Source: Phenylobacterium sp.
Lineage (GTDB): Bacteria > Pseudomonadota > Alphaproteobacteria > Caulobacterales > Caulobacteraceae
Length of the DNA: 64,000 bases
Assembly (NCBI RefSeq): GCF_022402485.1
Contig: NZ_JAKRSA010000024.1
Span: 64,140 to 128,139, forward strand
Direction of reading: 5' to 3'
Shown: positions 48,563-58,108 of the stretch, one piece after another
Numbering within the stretch: the stretch's first letter is position 1
How the letters are laid out: the number at the start of each line of letters is the position of its first letter
Program-made: the position numbers and the translations under genes
The notes under the pieces: model-generated
What the model saw: the letters and a program-made list of their open reading frames with translations, nothing else
The model's database searches: none
What the model was told of the DNA's origin: nothing

Positions 48563-49660
48563 ATGATCCGACGCCTCGTGGCGTCCGCTGTGCTGTCGTT
48601 GGCCCTGGCCGGGTGTGGGCGCGAGGCGGAATCCCCCGAGCCGGACCCGGCACCGGCCCTCAAAACGCCGGCCGTCGCGCGGGACTTTGCGCCGACGGCG
48701 AGTCCGACCCTGGAGGCCGTACGCCGACGTGGTCATGTGATCTGCGGGGTCCATGAAGGTCTGGCCGGGTTTGCGGTCCGTGACGTGCGCGGCGTCTGGC
48801 GAGGCTTTGATGTGGACATCTGTCGCGCCGTCGCGGCGGCGGTGCTGGGGGACGCCAACGCGGTCAGGTTCCGGGCGCTCTCGGCCCAGTCGCGGTTTGC
48901 CGAGCTGCAGGATGGATCGGTCGATCTTCTTTCGCGCAACACCTCCTGGACCCTGTCGCGGGATGCCGGGCTCGGCCTCGATTTTGCGGCGATCACCTAT
49001 TACGACGGCCAGGGCTTCCTGGCGCCGCGCTCCTTGAACCTGACCAGCGCCGACGAGCTGAACGGGGCCCGGATCTGCGTGCAGGTGGGAACGGCCGCGG
49101 AGACCAACCTTGCGGACTATTTCCGGGCCCGGGGCCTTGAGTTCACCCCAGTGACCCTGGACGATGAAGGCGCGGCCCGGGCGGCCTATGAGGCTGAGAC
49201 ATGCGATGTGTTTACCGCCGATGTATCGGCCCTCGCCTCAGCCCGATCTCTGATGAGCAATCCCAACGCCCATGTGATCCTGCCCACGGTCATCTCCAAG
49301 GAGCCCCTGGGACCCGTGGTCCGGCAGGACGATCCAGCTTGGACTGATATCGTCAGATGGACCGTTAATGCTCTGATTATTGGGGAAGAACTCGGGCTGA
49401 CATCATCCACAACAGAAGAGGCCCGTGAGGGGGGCGTGGACCCAGAGGCCCGCCGTCTTCTCGGGGTTGAAGGCAACCTGGGTGCCTTGCTTGGGCTGGA
49501 GGCCGACTGGGCCTATCAGGTCCTGACCCAGGTGGGGGCCTACAACGAGATCTTCCGCCGCAATCTGGGGGCGGACTCAGGTTTGAAACTTGAGCGGGGC
49601 TTGAACGCCCTCTGGAGCGCGGCTGATCCCGGTCTGATCTACGCGCCGCCCGTGCGCTAG
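48563..49660 (+). CDS. Amino acid ABC transporter substrate-binding lipoprotein (AapJ-like), no adjacent permease genes
   Basis: Lipobox SLALAGCGRE; VRRRGHVICGVHEGLAGFAVRDVRGVWRGFDVDICRAVAAAVLGDANAVRFRALSAQSRFAELQDGSVDLLSRNTSWTLSRD; ISKEPLGPVVRQDDPAWTDIVRWTVNALI. Confidence 0.93.
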   Translation: MIRRLVASAVLSLALAGCGREAESPEPDPAPALKTPAVARDFAPTASPTLEAVRRRGHVICGVHEGLAGFAVRDVRGVWRGFDVDICRAVAAAVLGDANAVRFRALSAQSRFAELQDGSVDLLSRNTSWTLSRDAGLGLDFAAITYYDGQGFLAPRSLNLTSADELNGARICVQVGTAAETNLADYFRARGLEFTPVTLDDEGAARAAYEAETCDVFTADVSALASARSLMSNPNAHVILPTVISKEPLGPVVRQDDPAWTDIVRWTVNALIIGEELGLTSSTTEEAREGGVDPEARRLLGVEGNLGALLGLEADWAYQVLTQVGAYNEIFRRNLGADSGLKLERGLNALWSAADPGLIYAPPVR

Positions 49661-50181
49661 AGCCAAAGAACCATGGCGCACCTGCGGGCGGGGTCTAGCC
49701 CGCGGGTGGCCTCTCGATCCAGATAGGCCTGCAGGGCGCCGCGCGCATTATCACCCTCGACGATTGCGAAGCCCGCTGAAGCATAGAAGGGGGCGTTCCA
49801 GGGGGCGTCGCGGAAGGTGGTGAGGCTTAGGCCTGCCAAACCCTGCTGCCGGGCTTCCTGGATGGCGAAATCCAGCAGGCGGCGCCCGAAACCTCGGCCC
49901 TGATGTTCGCGATGGACATCAAACTCCAGGATATGCAGGCGGTTCTCTTCGAGCCGGGCCGCCAAAAAGGCCACTGGCGGTCCACTCGGCTCGGACATGA
50001 CCCAGAGCAGGCCTTCGGCCATGATGGGGGCCCAGATCTCGGCCGGGGTGAAGTCGATGGCCGTGTCGACCGTCTCGCCCTGAAAGACCTCCAGACCCTC
50101 GTCCCGAAACAAGGTGGCGGCTGACATTTCGATCCCGGGTAGTTGGGAAAGATCCTCCGGCCGAGCGGGGCGGACGATCAT
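49657..50181 (-). CDS. GNAT family N-acetyltransferase
   Basis: MIVRPARPEDLSQLPGIEMSAATLF; HVHREHQGRGFGRRLLDFAIQEARQQG-type acetyl-CoA binding motif; NAPFYASAGF. Confidence 0.92.
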   Translation of the reverse strand: MIVRPARPEDLSQLPGIEMSAATLFRDEGLEVFQGETVDTAIDFTPAEIWAPIMAEGLLWVMSEPSGPPVAFLAARLEENRLHILEFDVHREHQGRGFGRRLLDFAIQEARQQGLAGLSLTTFRDAPWNAPFYASAGFAIVEGDNARGALQAYLDREATRGLDPARRCAMVLWL

Positions 50182-50189
50182 CTCGCGGC

Positions 50190-51035
50190 TCACGGCCCGG
50201 TCACTATAGGGGTATCTGGCCGGCCGCCCCACTCGCTCCAGGACCCGTCATAGATCGGGACCTCATCCAGCCCCAGGCGAGCCAGGGCCAGGGTCAGGAC
50301 CGCCGCACTGACGCCAGAACCGCAGGTCGTGATGATCGGACGCTGCAAATCTATGCCTGCCGCAGCAAAGGCCGCCCTCAGGTCGTCTGGGGAGCGAAGG
50401 GTCCCTTCAGGGCCGACCACGGCGCTCCAAGGCAGATTGCAGGCACCGGGCATATGCCCTCCGCGGAGGCCAGGCCGGGGCTCTGGGGCCGCGCCTGAGA
50501 ACCGCCCTGCGGGACGGGCATCGAGAACCTGAATGTCGGGGGCCTCAAGGGCGTCGCGCACCTGGCCAAGGTCGCGAACCAGATGCGACTGGAGGCGGGC
50601 CTCGCTCTGAGAAGGGCGAGGGGCAGGATCACCGGTCTCCACCGCATGACCGGCTGCGCGCCAGGCCTTGAGGCCGCCATCAAGCACGGCGACCTGGGTG
50701 AAACCCATAACCCTCAAGGTCCACCACACCCGCGGCGCCGAGAAGATCCCGTGGCCGTCATAGACCACGATCCTGTCATCGGGATGTAGGCCGAGGGCTG
50801 CAGCTTCCCGGGCGAAGTCGTCTGGGGGGGGCAGCATGTGGGGCAAGTCGCTCGACCGGTCGGCGATCTGGTCGATGTCGAAGAAAACCGCGCCAGGAAT
50901 GTGGCCGGCCTGAAACTCCGCCAGGCCAGGCCGATTCTCGGCGGGCATGTACCAGGTGGCGTCCACCACCCGGAGATCAGGGTCACCCAGGTGCTTTGCC
51001 AGCCAGTCCACGGAGACGATGGGGCTAAGGTGCAT
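50190..51035 (-). CDS. sseA: 3-mercaptopyruvate sulfurtransferase
   Basis: Two rhodanese domains: VSVDWLAKHLGDPDLRVVDATWYMP...IPGAVFFDIDQIAD; PIITTCGSGVSAAVLTLALARLG (active-site CGSGVSA). Confidence 0.95.
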   Translation of the reverse strand: MHLSPIVSVDWLAKHLGDPDLRVVDATWYMPAENRPGLAEFQAGHIPGAVFFDIDQIADRSSDLPHMLPPPDDFAREAAALGLHPDDRIVVYDGHGIFSAPRVWWTLRVMGFTQVAVLDGGLKAWRAAGHAVETGDPAPRPSQSEARLQSHLVRDLGQVRDALEAPDIQVLDARPAGRFSGAAPEPRPGLRGGHMPGACNLPWSAVVGPEGTLRSPDDLRAAFAAAGIDLQRPIITTCGSGVSAAVLTLALARLGLDEVPIYDGSWSEWGGRPDTPIVTGP

Positions 51036-51037
51036 GC

Positions 51038-52036
51038 TCAGAGCCAATGCGGAACAGGCAGGCCTTTTTCCGTCAGGAAGGCCTTGTTGAAGATCTTGCT
51101 CTGATAACGCGCGCCCTGGTCGCAGAGGATGGTGACGATGGTGTGGCCCGGCCCGAGGTCCTTGGCCAAGCGGATGGCACCGGCCACATTGATACCCGTG
51201 GAGCCGCCCATCACCAAGCCTTCATGCTCGACGAGGTCATAGATCACGGCCAGCATCTCCGCATCATCGATACGATAGGCGCGGTCGACCTTCAGGCCCT
51301 CGAGATTTGCCGTGATCCGGCCCTGGCCGATCCCCTCGCTGATCGAGCCGCCTTCGGCCTTCAACTCACCGGTCGTGTAATAGGCATAAAGGGCTGCGCC
51401 ATGGGGATCAGCCAGGCCGATCTGGACGTCAGACTTCTTTGCCCGCAGCGCCTGGGCGACACCGGCCAGGGTGCCGCCTGAGCCGACGGCGCAGATAAAG
51501 CCGTCCACCTTACCCTCGGATTGACTCCAGATTTCCGGGCCAGTGGTTTCGGCGTGCGCCCGGCGGTTGGCGACATTGTCGAACTGGTTGGCCCAGATGG
51601 CCCCGTGGGGCTCGCTGGCCGCGAGTTCCTCCGCCAAGCGGCCGGAATAGCGCACATAATTGTCGGGGTTGGCGTAGGGGACGGCGTCAACCTCCACCAG
51701 TTCGGCACCGAACAGGCGGATGGCGTCCTTCTTCTCCTGGCTCTGGGTCCGGGGGATGACGATGGTTGCCTTATAGCCCAGGGCCTTGGCGACCATGGCC
51801 AGGCCTATCCCGGTATTCCCCGCGGTGCCCTCGACGATTCGGCCACCGGGCCGCAGCAGGCCCTTGGCCTCGGCGTCACGGACGATGTAGAGCGCCGCGC
51901 GATCCTTGATCGATTGCCCAGGGTTCATGAACTCCGCCTTACCCAGGATTTCGCAACCGGTCAGGTCGCTGGCCCGGTTGAGGCGGATGAGCGGCGTATT
52001 GCCGATGATGTCGAGTACGCTGTGTGCCACGGTCAT
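51038..52036 (-). CDS. cysK: Cysteine synthase A (O-acetylserine sulfhydrylase)
   Basis: DIIGNTPLIRLNRASDLTGCEILGKAEFMNPGQSIKDRAALYIV; EGTAGNTGIGLAMVAKALGYK; FICAVGSGGTLAGV. Confidence 0.94.
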   Translation of the reverse strand: MTVAHSVLDIIGNTPLIRLNRASDLTGCEILGKAEFMNPGQSIKDRAALYIVRDAEAKGLLRPGGRIVEGTAGNTGIGLAMVAKALGYKATIVIPRTQSQEKKDAIRLFGAELVEVDAVPYANPDNYVRYSGRLAEELAASEPHGAIWANQFDNVANRRAHAETTGPEIWSQSEGKVDGFICAVGSGGTLAGVAQALRAKKSDVQIGLADPHGAALYAYYTTGELKAEGGSISEGIGQGRITANLEGLKVDRAYRIDDAEMLAVIYDLVEHEGLVMGGSTGINVAGAIRLAKDLGPGHTIVTILCDQGARYQSKIFNKAFLTEKGLPVPHWL

Positions 52037-52091
52037 GCCCGTTATTTAGAGCCGAGCCAGGCAGGCGAACAGGGGTAAGGGCGGCCTGTGC

Positions 52092-53351
52092 CTAGGTTTT
52101 CGTGAGGGCCAACTGAATCACATTGGTGCGTTCGGTGCGGAAGCCTGCCTCGCAGTAGCCGAGATAGAACCGCCAAAGACGCCTGAACCGGTCATCAAAG
52201 CCCTGGGCTTCGATCTCGGGCCATGCAGCTTCGAACTCGCGCATCCACTCCGCGAGGGTGTCGGCATAGTCCTGGCCAAAGCGGCTGAGCTCGTCCCACT
52301 CAAGTCCACAGGCCTTGGTTTCAGCCCGCAGGCGGGTCTCGCTGATCAGCATGCCGCCGGGAAAGATATAGCGCTGGATGAAGTCGGCGCGGCGGCGATA
52401 CCCCTCGAAGAATTCGTCCTTGATGGTGATGATCTGAAGCCCAGCCCGTCCACCGGGTTTCAGGGCACTGGCGATCTTGCCGAAGTAGCTGGGCCAGTAC
52501 TTCTCACCCACGGCTTCGAACATTTCGATGGAGGCGACCCGGTCGTAGGCACCCGTGACGTCGCGGTAATCCACCAGCTTGATGGTCGCCCGCTCAGTCA
52601 GGCCCAGGTCGAAAATCCGTTTGGCGGCGAAGTCATATTGTTCCTGGGAAATGGTGATGGCGGTCACCTTTGCGCCCACCTCGCCGGCGGCGAAGGCGGC
52701 AAATCCCCCCCAGCCGCAGCCGATCTCCAGGACATGATGATGGGGCTGAAGACCCATGTGCTGGGCCAAGGTGCGATATTTGTTGATCTGGGCTTCGGCC
52801 AGGGGTTGGCCTGCATGGGCATAGCGGGCCGCTGAATAGGTCATGGTGGAGTCCAGCCACCGGGAATAGAAGGCGTTGCCCAGGTCATAATGGGCATGGA
52901 TGTTCTTCTTGGCGCCCGTGCGGCTATTGTCCCGAAACAGGTGCAGGACCCGGTTCAACATCCACATCAAGGGAGCACCCAGGGCCAACCGCTCGATCTT
53001 GTCGAAGTTCAGGCTGAAGACGCACAGCAGGGCCGCCATGTCCGGAGTCTCCCACTGGCGGGCCATGTGTCCCTCGGCAAACCCGATGTCTCCGGCCGCC
53101 AGCACGCGGTTCATGAAGGCGTAGTCGCGGATGAGCAGGCGGCCCGATGGGCCGGGCTCGGGTCCGACCAGGTCCAGTTCCCGCCCGGTGGGCAGGACGA
53201 ATGTCAGGGTTCCGACGGTCCAGTTCCTGGCCAGAAGACCAAGGGCGCTCCGGAAAGCGGCTGGTGCCCCCCGCAGCTCTGGCGCCCGGCGAAGCGCCCC
53301 CGGCGCCATGGCAAGCTCGACCAGAGATGACGAGTTATGGGCGATGGTCAT
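52092..53351 (-). CDS. cfa: Cyclopropane-fatty-acyl-phospholipid synthase family
   Basis: KKNIHAHYDLGNAFYSRWLDSTMTYSAARY; HHVLEIGCGWGGFAAFAAGEVGAKVTAITIS; SIEMFEAVGEKYWPSYF; FIQRYIFPGGML. Confidence 0.95.
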   Translation of the reverse strand: MTIAHNSSSLVELAMAPGALRRAPELRGAPAAFRSALGLLARNWTVGTLTFVLPTGRELDLVGPEPGPSGRLLIRDYAFMNRVLAAGDIGFAEGHMARQWETPDMAALLCVFSLNFDKIERLALGAPLMWMLNRVLHLFRDNSRTGAKKNIHAHYDLGNAFYSRWLDSTMTYSAARYAHAGQPLAEAQINKYRTLAQHMGLQPHHHVLEIGCGWGGFAAFAAGEVGAKVTAITISQEQYDFAAKRIFDLGLTERATIKLVDYRDVTGAYDRVASIEMFEAVGEKYWPSYFGKIASALKPGGRAGLQIITIKDEFFEGYRRRADFIQRYIFPGGMLISETRLRAETKACGLEWDELSRFGQDYADTLAEWMREFEAAWPEIEAQGFDDRFRRLWRFYLGYCEAGFRTERTNVIQLALTKT

Positions 53352-53545
53352 CGTCGCTTACCCCCCGTGTCGGAACATAAACTAGCAAAAGTGGCCCATG
53401 GGCGCGACACTCGCCCGAACCAGACTGTACGACCTTAACGCTGCGCCGGACGCAATCGTCGTGACCGTGACGCGGGATTTCCGGCTTGTGAAGCCGTAAG
53501 CCCGGCGCCACTTAGACCCAGGTCTTTTCACCCCAGGGATGCCCC

Positions 53546-54397
53546 ATGGCCGCACTCGAACTCAAGCGCTGGAACCTTCCCATCGGTGCTGGCCATCCCC
53601 TGGTGGTGATTGCGGGCCTCAATGTGCTGGAAGATCTGGAGCTGGCCCGGGATGCCGCCCGTCACCTGAAGGCGGTCTGCGGCGAACTGGGGCTGCCCTA
53701 TGTGTTCAAGGCCAGCTTTGACAAGGCCAACCGCTCCTCCATCCATAGCTATCGCGGTCCAGGGCTCGAATCGGGTCTGGAGGTCCTTCGTCAGATCAAG
53801 GCGGAGTTCGACGTTCCCATCTGCACGGACCTCCATGAGATCGATCAGGCCGAGCCCGTCGCCGCCGTGGCCGACCTGGTTCAGATCCCCGCATTCCTCT
53901 GCCGTCAGACCGACCTCGTGGTCGCCACGGCCCAGGCGACCAAGGCCGCAGGGGGCTTGCTTCATGTGAAGAAGGGCCAGTTCCTGGCCCCGTGGGACTG
54001 CCGCAACATCCTCGATAAGATCAAGGAGGCGGTGGAGGTCGACATGACCATCCTGTGCGAGCGGGGGGTCAGCTTCGGCTACAACAATCTGGTGGTCGAT
54101 ATGCTGGGCATTGCCGAGATGCAGGCCCTGGGTGCGCCTGTGACCATCGATGCCACCCACGCGGTCCAGTTGCCAGGGGCCAACCCCAAGTCCAATGGCG
54201 CCTCCACAGGTGGGCGCCGGGCCGGCGTACCGATCATCGCCAAGGCCGCGGTAGCCGCCGGTGCCGACGGGGTGTTCCTGGAATTCCACCATGATCCGGA
54301 CCGGGCGCTCTGTGATGGTCCCAGTTGCCTGCCGCTTACGGACGCCGCGCCCTTGCTGCGGACCCTGAAAGCCCTTCGCGACGCCGTTCAGGCCTGA
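53546..54397 (+). CDS. kdsA: 3-deoxy-8-phosphooctulonate synthase
   Basis: FKASFDKANRSSIHSYRGPGLESGLEVLRQIKAEFDVPICTDLHE; IPAFLCRQTDLV; KKGQFLAPWDCRNILDKI; CERGVSFGYNNLVVDM. Confidence 0.98.
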   Translation: MAALELKRWNLPIGAGHPLVVIAGLNVLEDLELARDAARHLKAVCGELGLPYVFKASFDKANRSSIHSYRGPGLESGLEVLRQIKAEFDVPICTDLHEIDQAEPVAAVADLVQIPAFLCRQTDLVVATAQATKAAGGLLHVKKGQFLAPWDCRNILDKIKEAVEVDMTILCERGVSFGYNNLVVDMLGIAEMQALGAPVTIDATHAVQLPGANPKSNGASTGGRRAGVPIIAKAAVAAGADGVFLEFHHDPDRALCDGPSCLPLTDAAPLLRTLKALRDAVQA

Positions 54398-54408
54398 GGA
54401 CCTCGCCG

Positions 54409-55863
54409 ATGGATCTGGCCGCCCTTCAGCACTTGCTGTCCACCCTGCATGGCGTTCGCGTCGCCTGCGTCGGCGATCTGATGATTGACCGTTTCGTCTA
54501 TGGGGAGGTGACGCGTGTGTCGCCGGAGGCCCCGATCCCCGTCCTGGCGCGGCAGCGAGAGATGGTCATGCTGGGCGCTGCAGGGAATGTGGCGCGCAAT
54601 GTGGCCGCCCTTGGCGGCCATGTCTGCCTGGTCGGCCTGGTGGGCGGCGATGCGCAGGGGCACGAAGCCCTTCGCCTTGTGGCGGCAGAGTCGGGCGTCG
54701 AAGGGTTTGTTGTCACCGATGCCACGCGACCGACCACGCTCAAAACCCGCTTTGTTTCCGGTGGCCAGCAGTTGCTGCGGGTGGACGAGGAAGTCGCCGG
54801 TGCTGCAGTGGGCGAGGTTGAGGAACGACTGGTTCGCACCATCCGCGATGTGGCCGCTGATGTGGGACTGATTCTGCTGTCGGACTACGGCAAGGGCGTG
54901 GTGACGCCGGCCGTGATCGCCGCCTGCCGGGCGGCCGGTGCCCGGGTGATTGTCGACTCAAAGGCCCGCAGTTTCGCTCGCTATGGCGAGGTGGACATCA
55001 TCAAGCCCAATGCGGCGGAGCTTGCCCATGCCACAGACATGCCGACCTCCACAGATGCGGAGGTCGCGGCGGCCCTGGCCCATGCGCTGACCCTCTGTGA
55101 AGCCCGCGCGATCCTGGTGACCCGGTCAGCCAAAGGGATTTCCCTGGCGGTCCGAGATCAGCCGGTACGCCATTTTCCGGGTACGCCAAAGGAAGTGTTT
55201 GACGCCTCTGGCGCCGGTGACACCACCTTGGCGGCCCTGGGCCTGGCCCTGGCCGCAAACGCCACCATTGAGGATGCCGCCGCCTTCGCCATGCTGGCCT
55301 CCGGCGTGGCCGTGGGCAAGGCGGGCACGGCGGTGGTCAGTCCTGGAGAGCTGATTGAAGCAGCCCTGGCCGCGCATCAAGCCCCTGCCGAAGCCAAGGT
55401 CAGCACGCCTCAGCGCATGGTCGAGGAAGTTGTGCGCTGGAAGGCTCGGGGCCTGAAGGTCGGCTTCACCAACGGCTGCTTTGACATTCTGCATAAGGGC
55501 CACGTGGCCTATCTCAACCAGGCGCGGGGTTGGTGCGACCGACTGATTGTCGGCGTCAATGACGACGCCTCGGTGCGCCGGCTGAAGGGCGAAAGCCGGC
55601 CGGTCAATGATCTGGAGAGCCGGGCGGTGGTGCTGGCAGGGCTAGGTGCGGTCGATCTTGTGGTGCCCTTTGAAGCAGATACCCCCATGGCGCTCATTGA
55701 ACTCGCCCGCCCCGACGTGCTGATCAAGGGGGCGGACTATTCCGAGGAACAGGTGGTCGGCGCAGCCGAGGTGAAGGGCTGGGGGGGCGAGGTTCGACTG
55801 GCCCAAATCGTGGATGGCTATTCCACCACCGCAGCCTTGAGCCGGATGCAGGAGAAGGCATGA
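54409..55863 (+). CDS. hldE: Bifunctional D-glycero-beta-D-manno-heptose-7-phosphate kinase / 1-phosphate adenylyltransferase
   Basis: VACVGDLMIDRFVYGEVTRVSPEAPIPVL; GAGDTTLAALGLALAA; C-terminal nucleotidyltransferase VGFTNGCFDILHKGHVAYLNQAR. Confidence 0.97.
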   Translation: MDLAALQHLLSTLHGVRVACVGDLMIDRFVYGEVTRVSPEAPIPVLARQREMVMLGAAGNVARNVAALGGHVCLVGLVGGDAQGHEALRLVAAESGVEGFVVTDATRPTTLKTRFVSGGQQLLRVDEEVAGAAVGEVEERLVRTIRDVAADVGLILLSDYGKGVVTPAVIAACRAAGARVIVDSKARSFARYGEVDIIKPNAAELAHATDMPTSTDAEVAAALAHALTLCEARAILVTRSAKGISLAVRDQPVRHFPGTPKEVFDASGAGDTTLAALGLALAANATIEDAAAFAMLASGVAVGKAGTAVVSPGELIEAALAAHQAPAEAKVSTPQRMVEEVVRWKARGLKVGFTNGCFDILHKGHVAYLNQARGWCDRLIVGVNDDASVRRLKGESRPVNDLESRAVVLAGLGAVDLVVPFEADTPMALIELARPDVLIKGADYSEEQVVGAAEVKGWGGEVRLAQIVDGYSTTAALSRMQEKA

Positions 55864-56861
55864 GCCGCCGAATCGTTTTCGTCACCGGCGGTGCCGGTTT
55901 CATCGGCTCCAACATTGTCGCCCGTCTGGCGCAGGACCGCAGCCTGGACGTGGTGGTTTGTGATCGGCTGCGAGAGGCTGAGCTTGGCAAGTGGCGTAAC
56001 ATCGCCAAGCATCCGATCGGTGACTTCGTCGCGCCAGAGCAGATGTTCGAATGGCTCGAGAAGCGCTGGCGCGATGTGGAGCTGGTGGTTCACATGGGGG
56101 CTGTGTCCTCCACCACCGAGCCGGACGCCGACAAGATCGTCTCCTCAAACTTTGGCTTGTCCCGAGACTTGTTCCGTTGGTGTGCCGACCGGCAGCGAAG
56201 GCTGATCTATGCGTCGTCGGCGGCAACCTATGGCGATGGCCAGTTGGGCTTTGGTGACGACAACGACTTTGAAGCCCTTGCGGCCCTGCGCCCGCTCAAC
56301 ACCTATGGATGGTCCAAGGCGCTGTTTGACACCTTTGCGGTGCGTCAGGCGGCCCGAGGTTATGCGCCCCCGCAGTGGGCCGGATTGAAGTTCTTCAACG
56401 TCTACGGCCCCAATGAGGGCCATAAACAGGCCATGAAATCCGTCGCCGCGCAGATCTGGCCAAAGGTCCGTGACGGTCAGGGTGTTCAGCTGTTCCAGTC
56501 CCATCGGGAGGGGATCGCTGACGGGGGGCAACTGCGGGATTTCATCTATGTCCGCGACGTAGCCGATGTTGTGGCCTGGTTGGCAGCCAATCCGCAGGTG
56601 AATGGGGTCTATAACCTGGGTTCGGGCGAGGCGCGGAGCTTTGCCGATATGGCGAGGGCGGTTTTCGCCGCTGCAGGCCGGGCGCCGGAGATTGACTATA
56701 TCCCGATGCCGCCGGCCATCCGTGACCGCTACCAGTACTTCACCCAGGCGCAGATGAGCCGGCTGCGCCGGGCGGGCTATGAGACACCGTTCACATCCCT
56801 GGAAGCGGGGATCGGCGACTATGTGACAGGCTACCTGTCGCAGTCCGACCCCTATCTCTAG
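55860..56861 (+). CDS. hldD: ADP-L-glycero-D-manno-heptose-6-epimerase
   Basis: IVFVTGGAGFIGSNIVARLAQ; YASSAATYGDGQLGFGDDND; LRPLNTYGWSKALFD; KFFNVYGPNEGHKQAMKSV. Confidence 0.97.
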   Translation: MSRRIVFVTGGAGFIGSNIVARLAQDRSLDVVVCDRLREAELGKWRNIAKHPIGDFVAPEQMFEWLEKRWRDVELVVHMGAVSSTTEPDADKIVSSNFGLSRDLFRWCADRQRRLIYASSAATYGDGQLGFGDDNDFEALAALRPLNTYGWSKALFDTFAVRQAARGYAPPQWAGLKFFNVYGPNEGHKQAMKSVAAQIWPKVRDGQGVQLFQSHREGIADGGQLRDFIYVRDVADVVAWLAANPQVNGVYNLGSGEARSFADMARAVFAAAGRAPEIDYIPMPPAIRDRYQYFTQAQMSRLRRAGYETPFTSLEAGIGDYVTGYLSQSDPYL

Positions 56862-56915
56862 GGCGGGGGTTCACGGCTGATTTCTTCGGGGCTCCGAAGG
56901 CGCTAAGCTTGCTGC

Positions 56916-58094
56916 ATGGCCGATGTTTCTCGACGTACCAGGCTCTGGCTCATGGGCGCGGCCCTGCTTCTGGTGGGGCTGGTGATCACCAGCGCCGTGG
57001 TCTGGCGCGATGACATCCTGCGGACAGGGCTTGATCCCAAGGAGCCCTTTCAAACCTATGAGCCGCCGACTGTGCCCCAGTACGGTCAGAGAGAGGCTTG
57101 GAGCTTGCTGCCTGCTCAGCCTCAGACCTGGGGGGATGATGACCCGCCGGCTGACGTCTTCTTCGTGGGGCCAACCAGCTATGATGGCGGTGGCCACTGG
57201 AATGGGCCAATTGATGATCCTGGTGCCGACCAGTTCTTCCGGCGCACGGTGGGCCCCAACTATGTGGGGCCTTTCGTCCGGATGGGCCGAGTGTTCGCCC
57301 CGCGTTATCGCCAGGCCAGTCTCTATTCCATGCTTACCCTGCGCGATGATGCCCGGGAGGCGCGGCGGTTCGCCTATGGCGATGTGCGTGAGGCCTTCGC
57401 CCACTATCTGAGCGCCTATAACCACGGTCGACCCTTTGTCATCGTTGGGGTGGAGCAGGGGGGAACCCTGGCGGCGCGGCTTTTGGCTGAGGTAGTGGCG
57501 GACGACCCGGACCTTAGCCGTCGCCTGGTGGCGGCCTATCTGATCGAGACCGCCGTGCCGGCCGACTCGCCGCCGATACCGCTTTGCCGTCGGCCGGAGG
57601 AGACGGGCTGCCTGGCGGCATGGGTGTCAGCCTATGAAGGCGATCGGGAGCGCGCTCAGATGCTTCGGGACCGTTCCCTGGTCTGGAGCAACGGGGATCA
57701 ACTGGTCAATCTGCAAGGACCGGCTGCCTGCTATAACCCTTTGCTGGGCGCGGTGAGTGAGGTTGAGGCACCGGCGCGGCTGGCCAAGGGCGCGACCAAT
57801 GCGACGAACCTGGAGTGGGGGGCCAGGCCGGCGTTGCAGACCCGTCAGGTTAGCGCAACGTGCGAGGCGGGCATCCTCCGTGTGACTCGGCCACGTTCGG
57901 CGGCCTTCCGTCCTACAGGATCCTGGGCAAACCGTAGAAAAATGCCTGGATACAATCTGTTCTATGGGGATATTGAGGCCAGTTATGAGCTACGCCTTAG
58001 TGCGCTTCTAAGCGATCCGAGCTTTCCGCGGGCGGCACGTCCCATTCCCAGGGGCGCGGAAGTTCAGACCCTCCCGGTGCGCCGCATCGACTGA
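56916..58094 (+). CDS. DUF3089 domain-containing protein
   Basis: N-terminal TM helix; ADVFFVGPTSYDGGGHWNGPIDDPGADQFFRRTVGPNYVGPFVRMGRVFAPRYRQASLYSM. Confidence 0.87.
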   Translation: MADVSRRTRLWLMGAALLLVGLVITSAVVWRDDILRTGLDPKEPFQTYEPPTVPQYGQREAWSLLPAQPQTWGDDDPPADVFFVGPTSYDGGGHWNGPIDDPGADQFFRRTVGPNYVGPFVRMGRVFAPRYRQASLYSMLTLRDDAREARRFAYGDVREAFAHYLSAYNHGRPFVIVGVEQGGTLAARLLAEVVADDPDLSRRLVAAYLIETAVPADSPPIPLCRRPEETGCLAAWVSAYEGDRERAQMLRDRSLVWSNGDQLVNLQGPAACYNPLLGAVSEVEAPARLAKGATNATNLEWGARPALQTRQVSATCEAGILRVTRPRSAAFRPTGSWANRRKMPGYNLFYGDIEASYELRLSALLSDPSFPRAARPIPRGAEVQTLPVRRID

Positions 58095-58108
58095 GGCTGT
58101 TTTGGCGT

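Noticed and set aside
53394-53403. GCCCATGGGC perfect palindrome and nearby CGGCTT-GTG-AAGCCG hairpin in the cfa/kdsA intergenic region
   Set aside because: Short palindromes are common in GC-rich DNA; no U-tract or conserved operator match to support a specific call.
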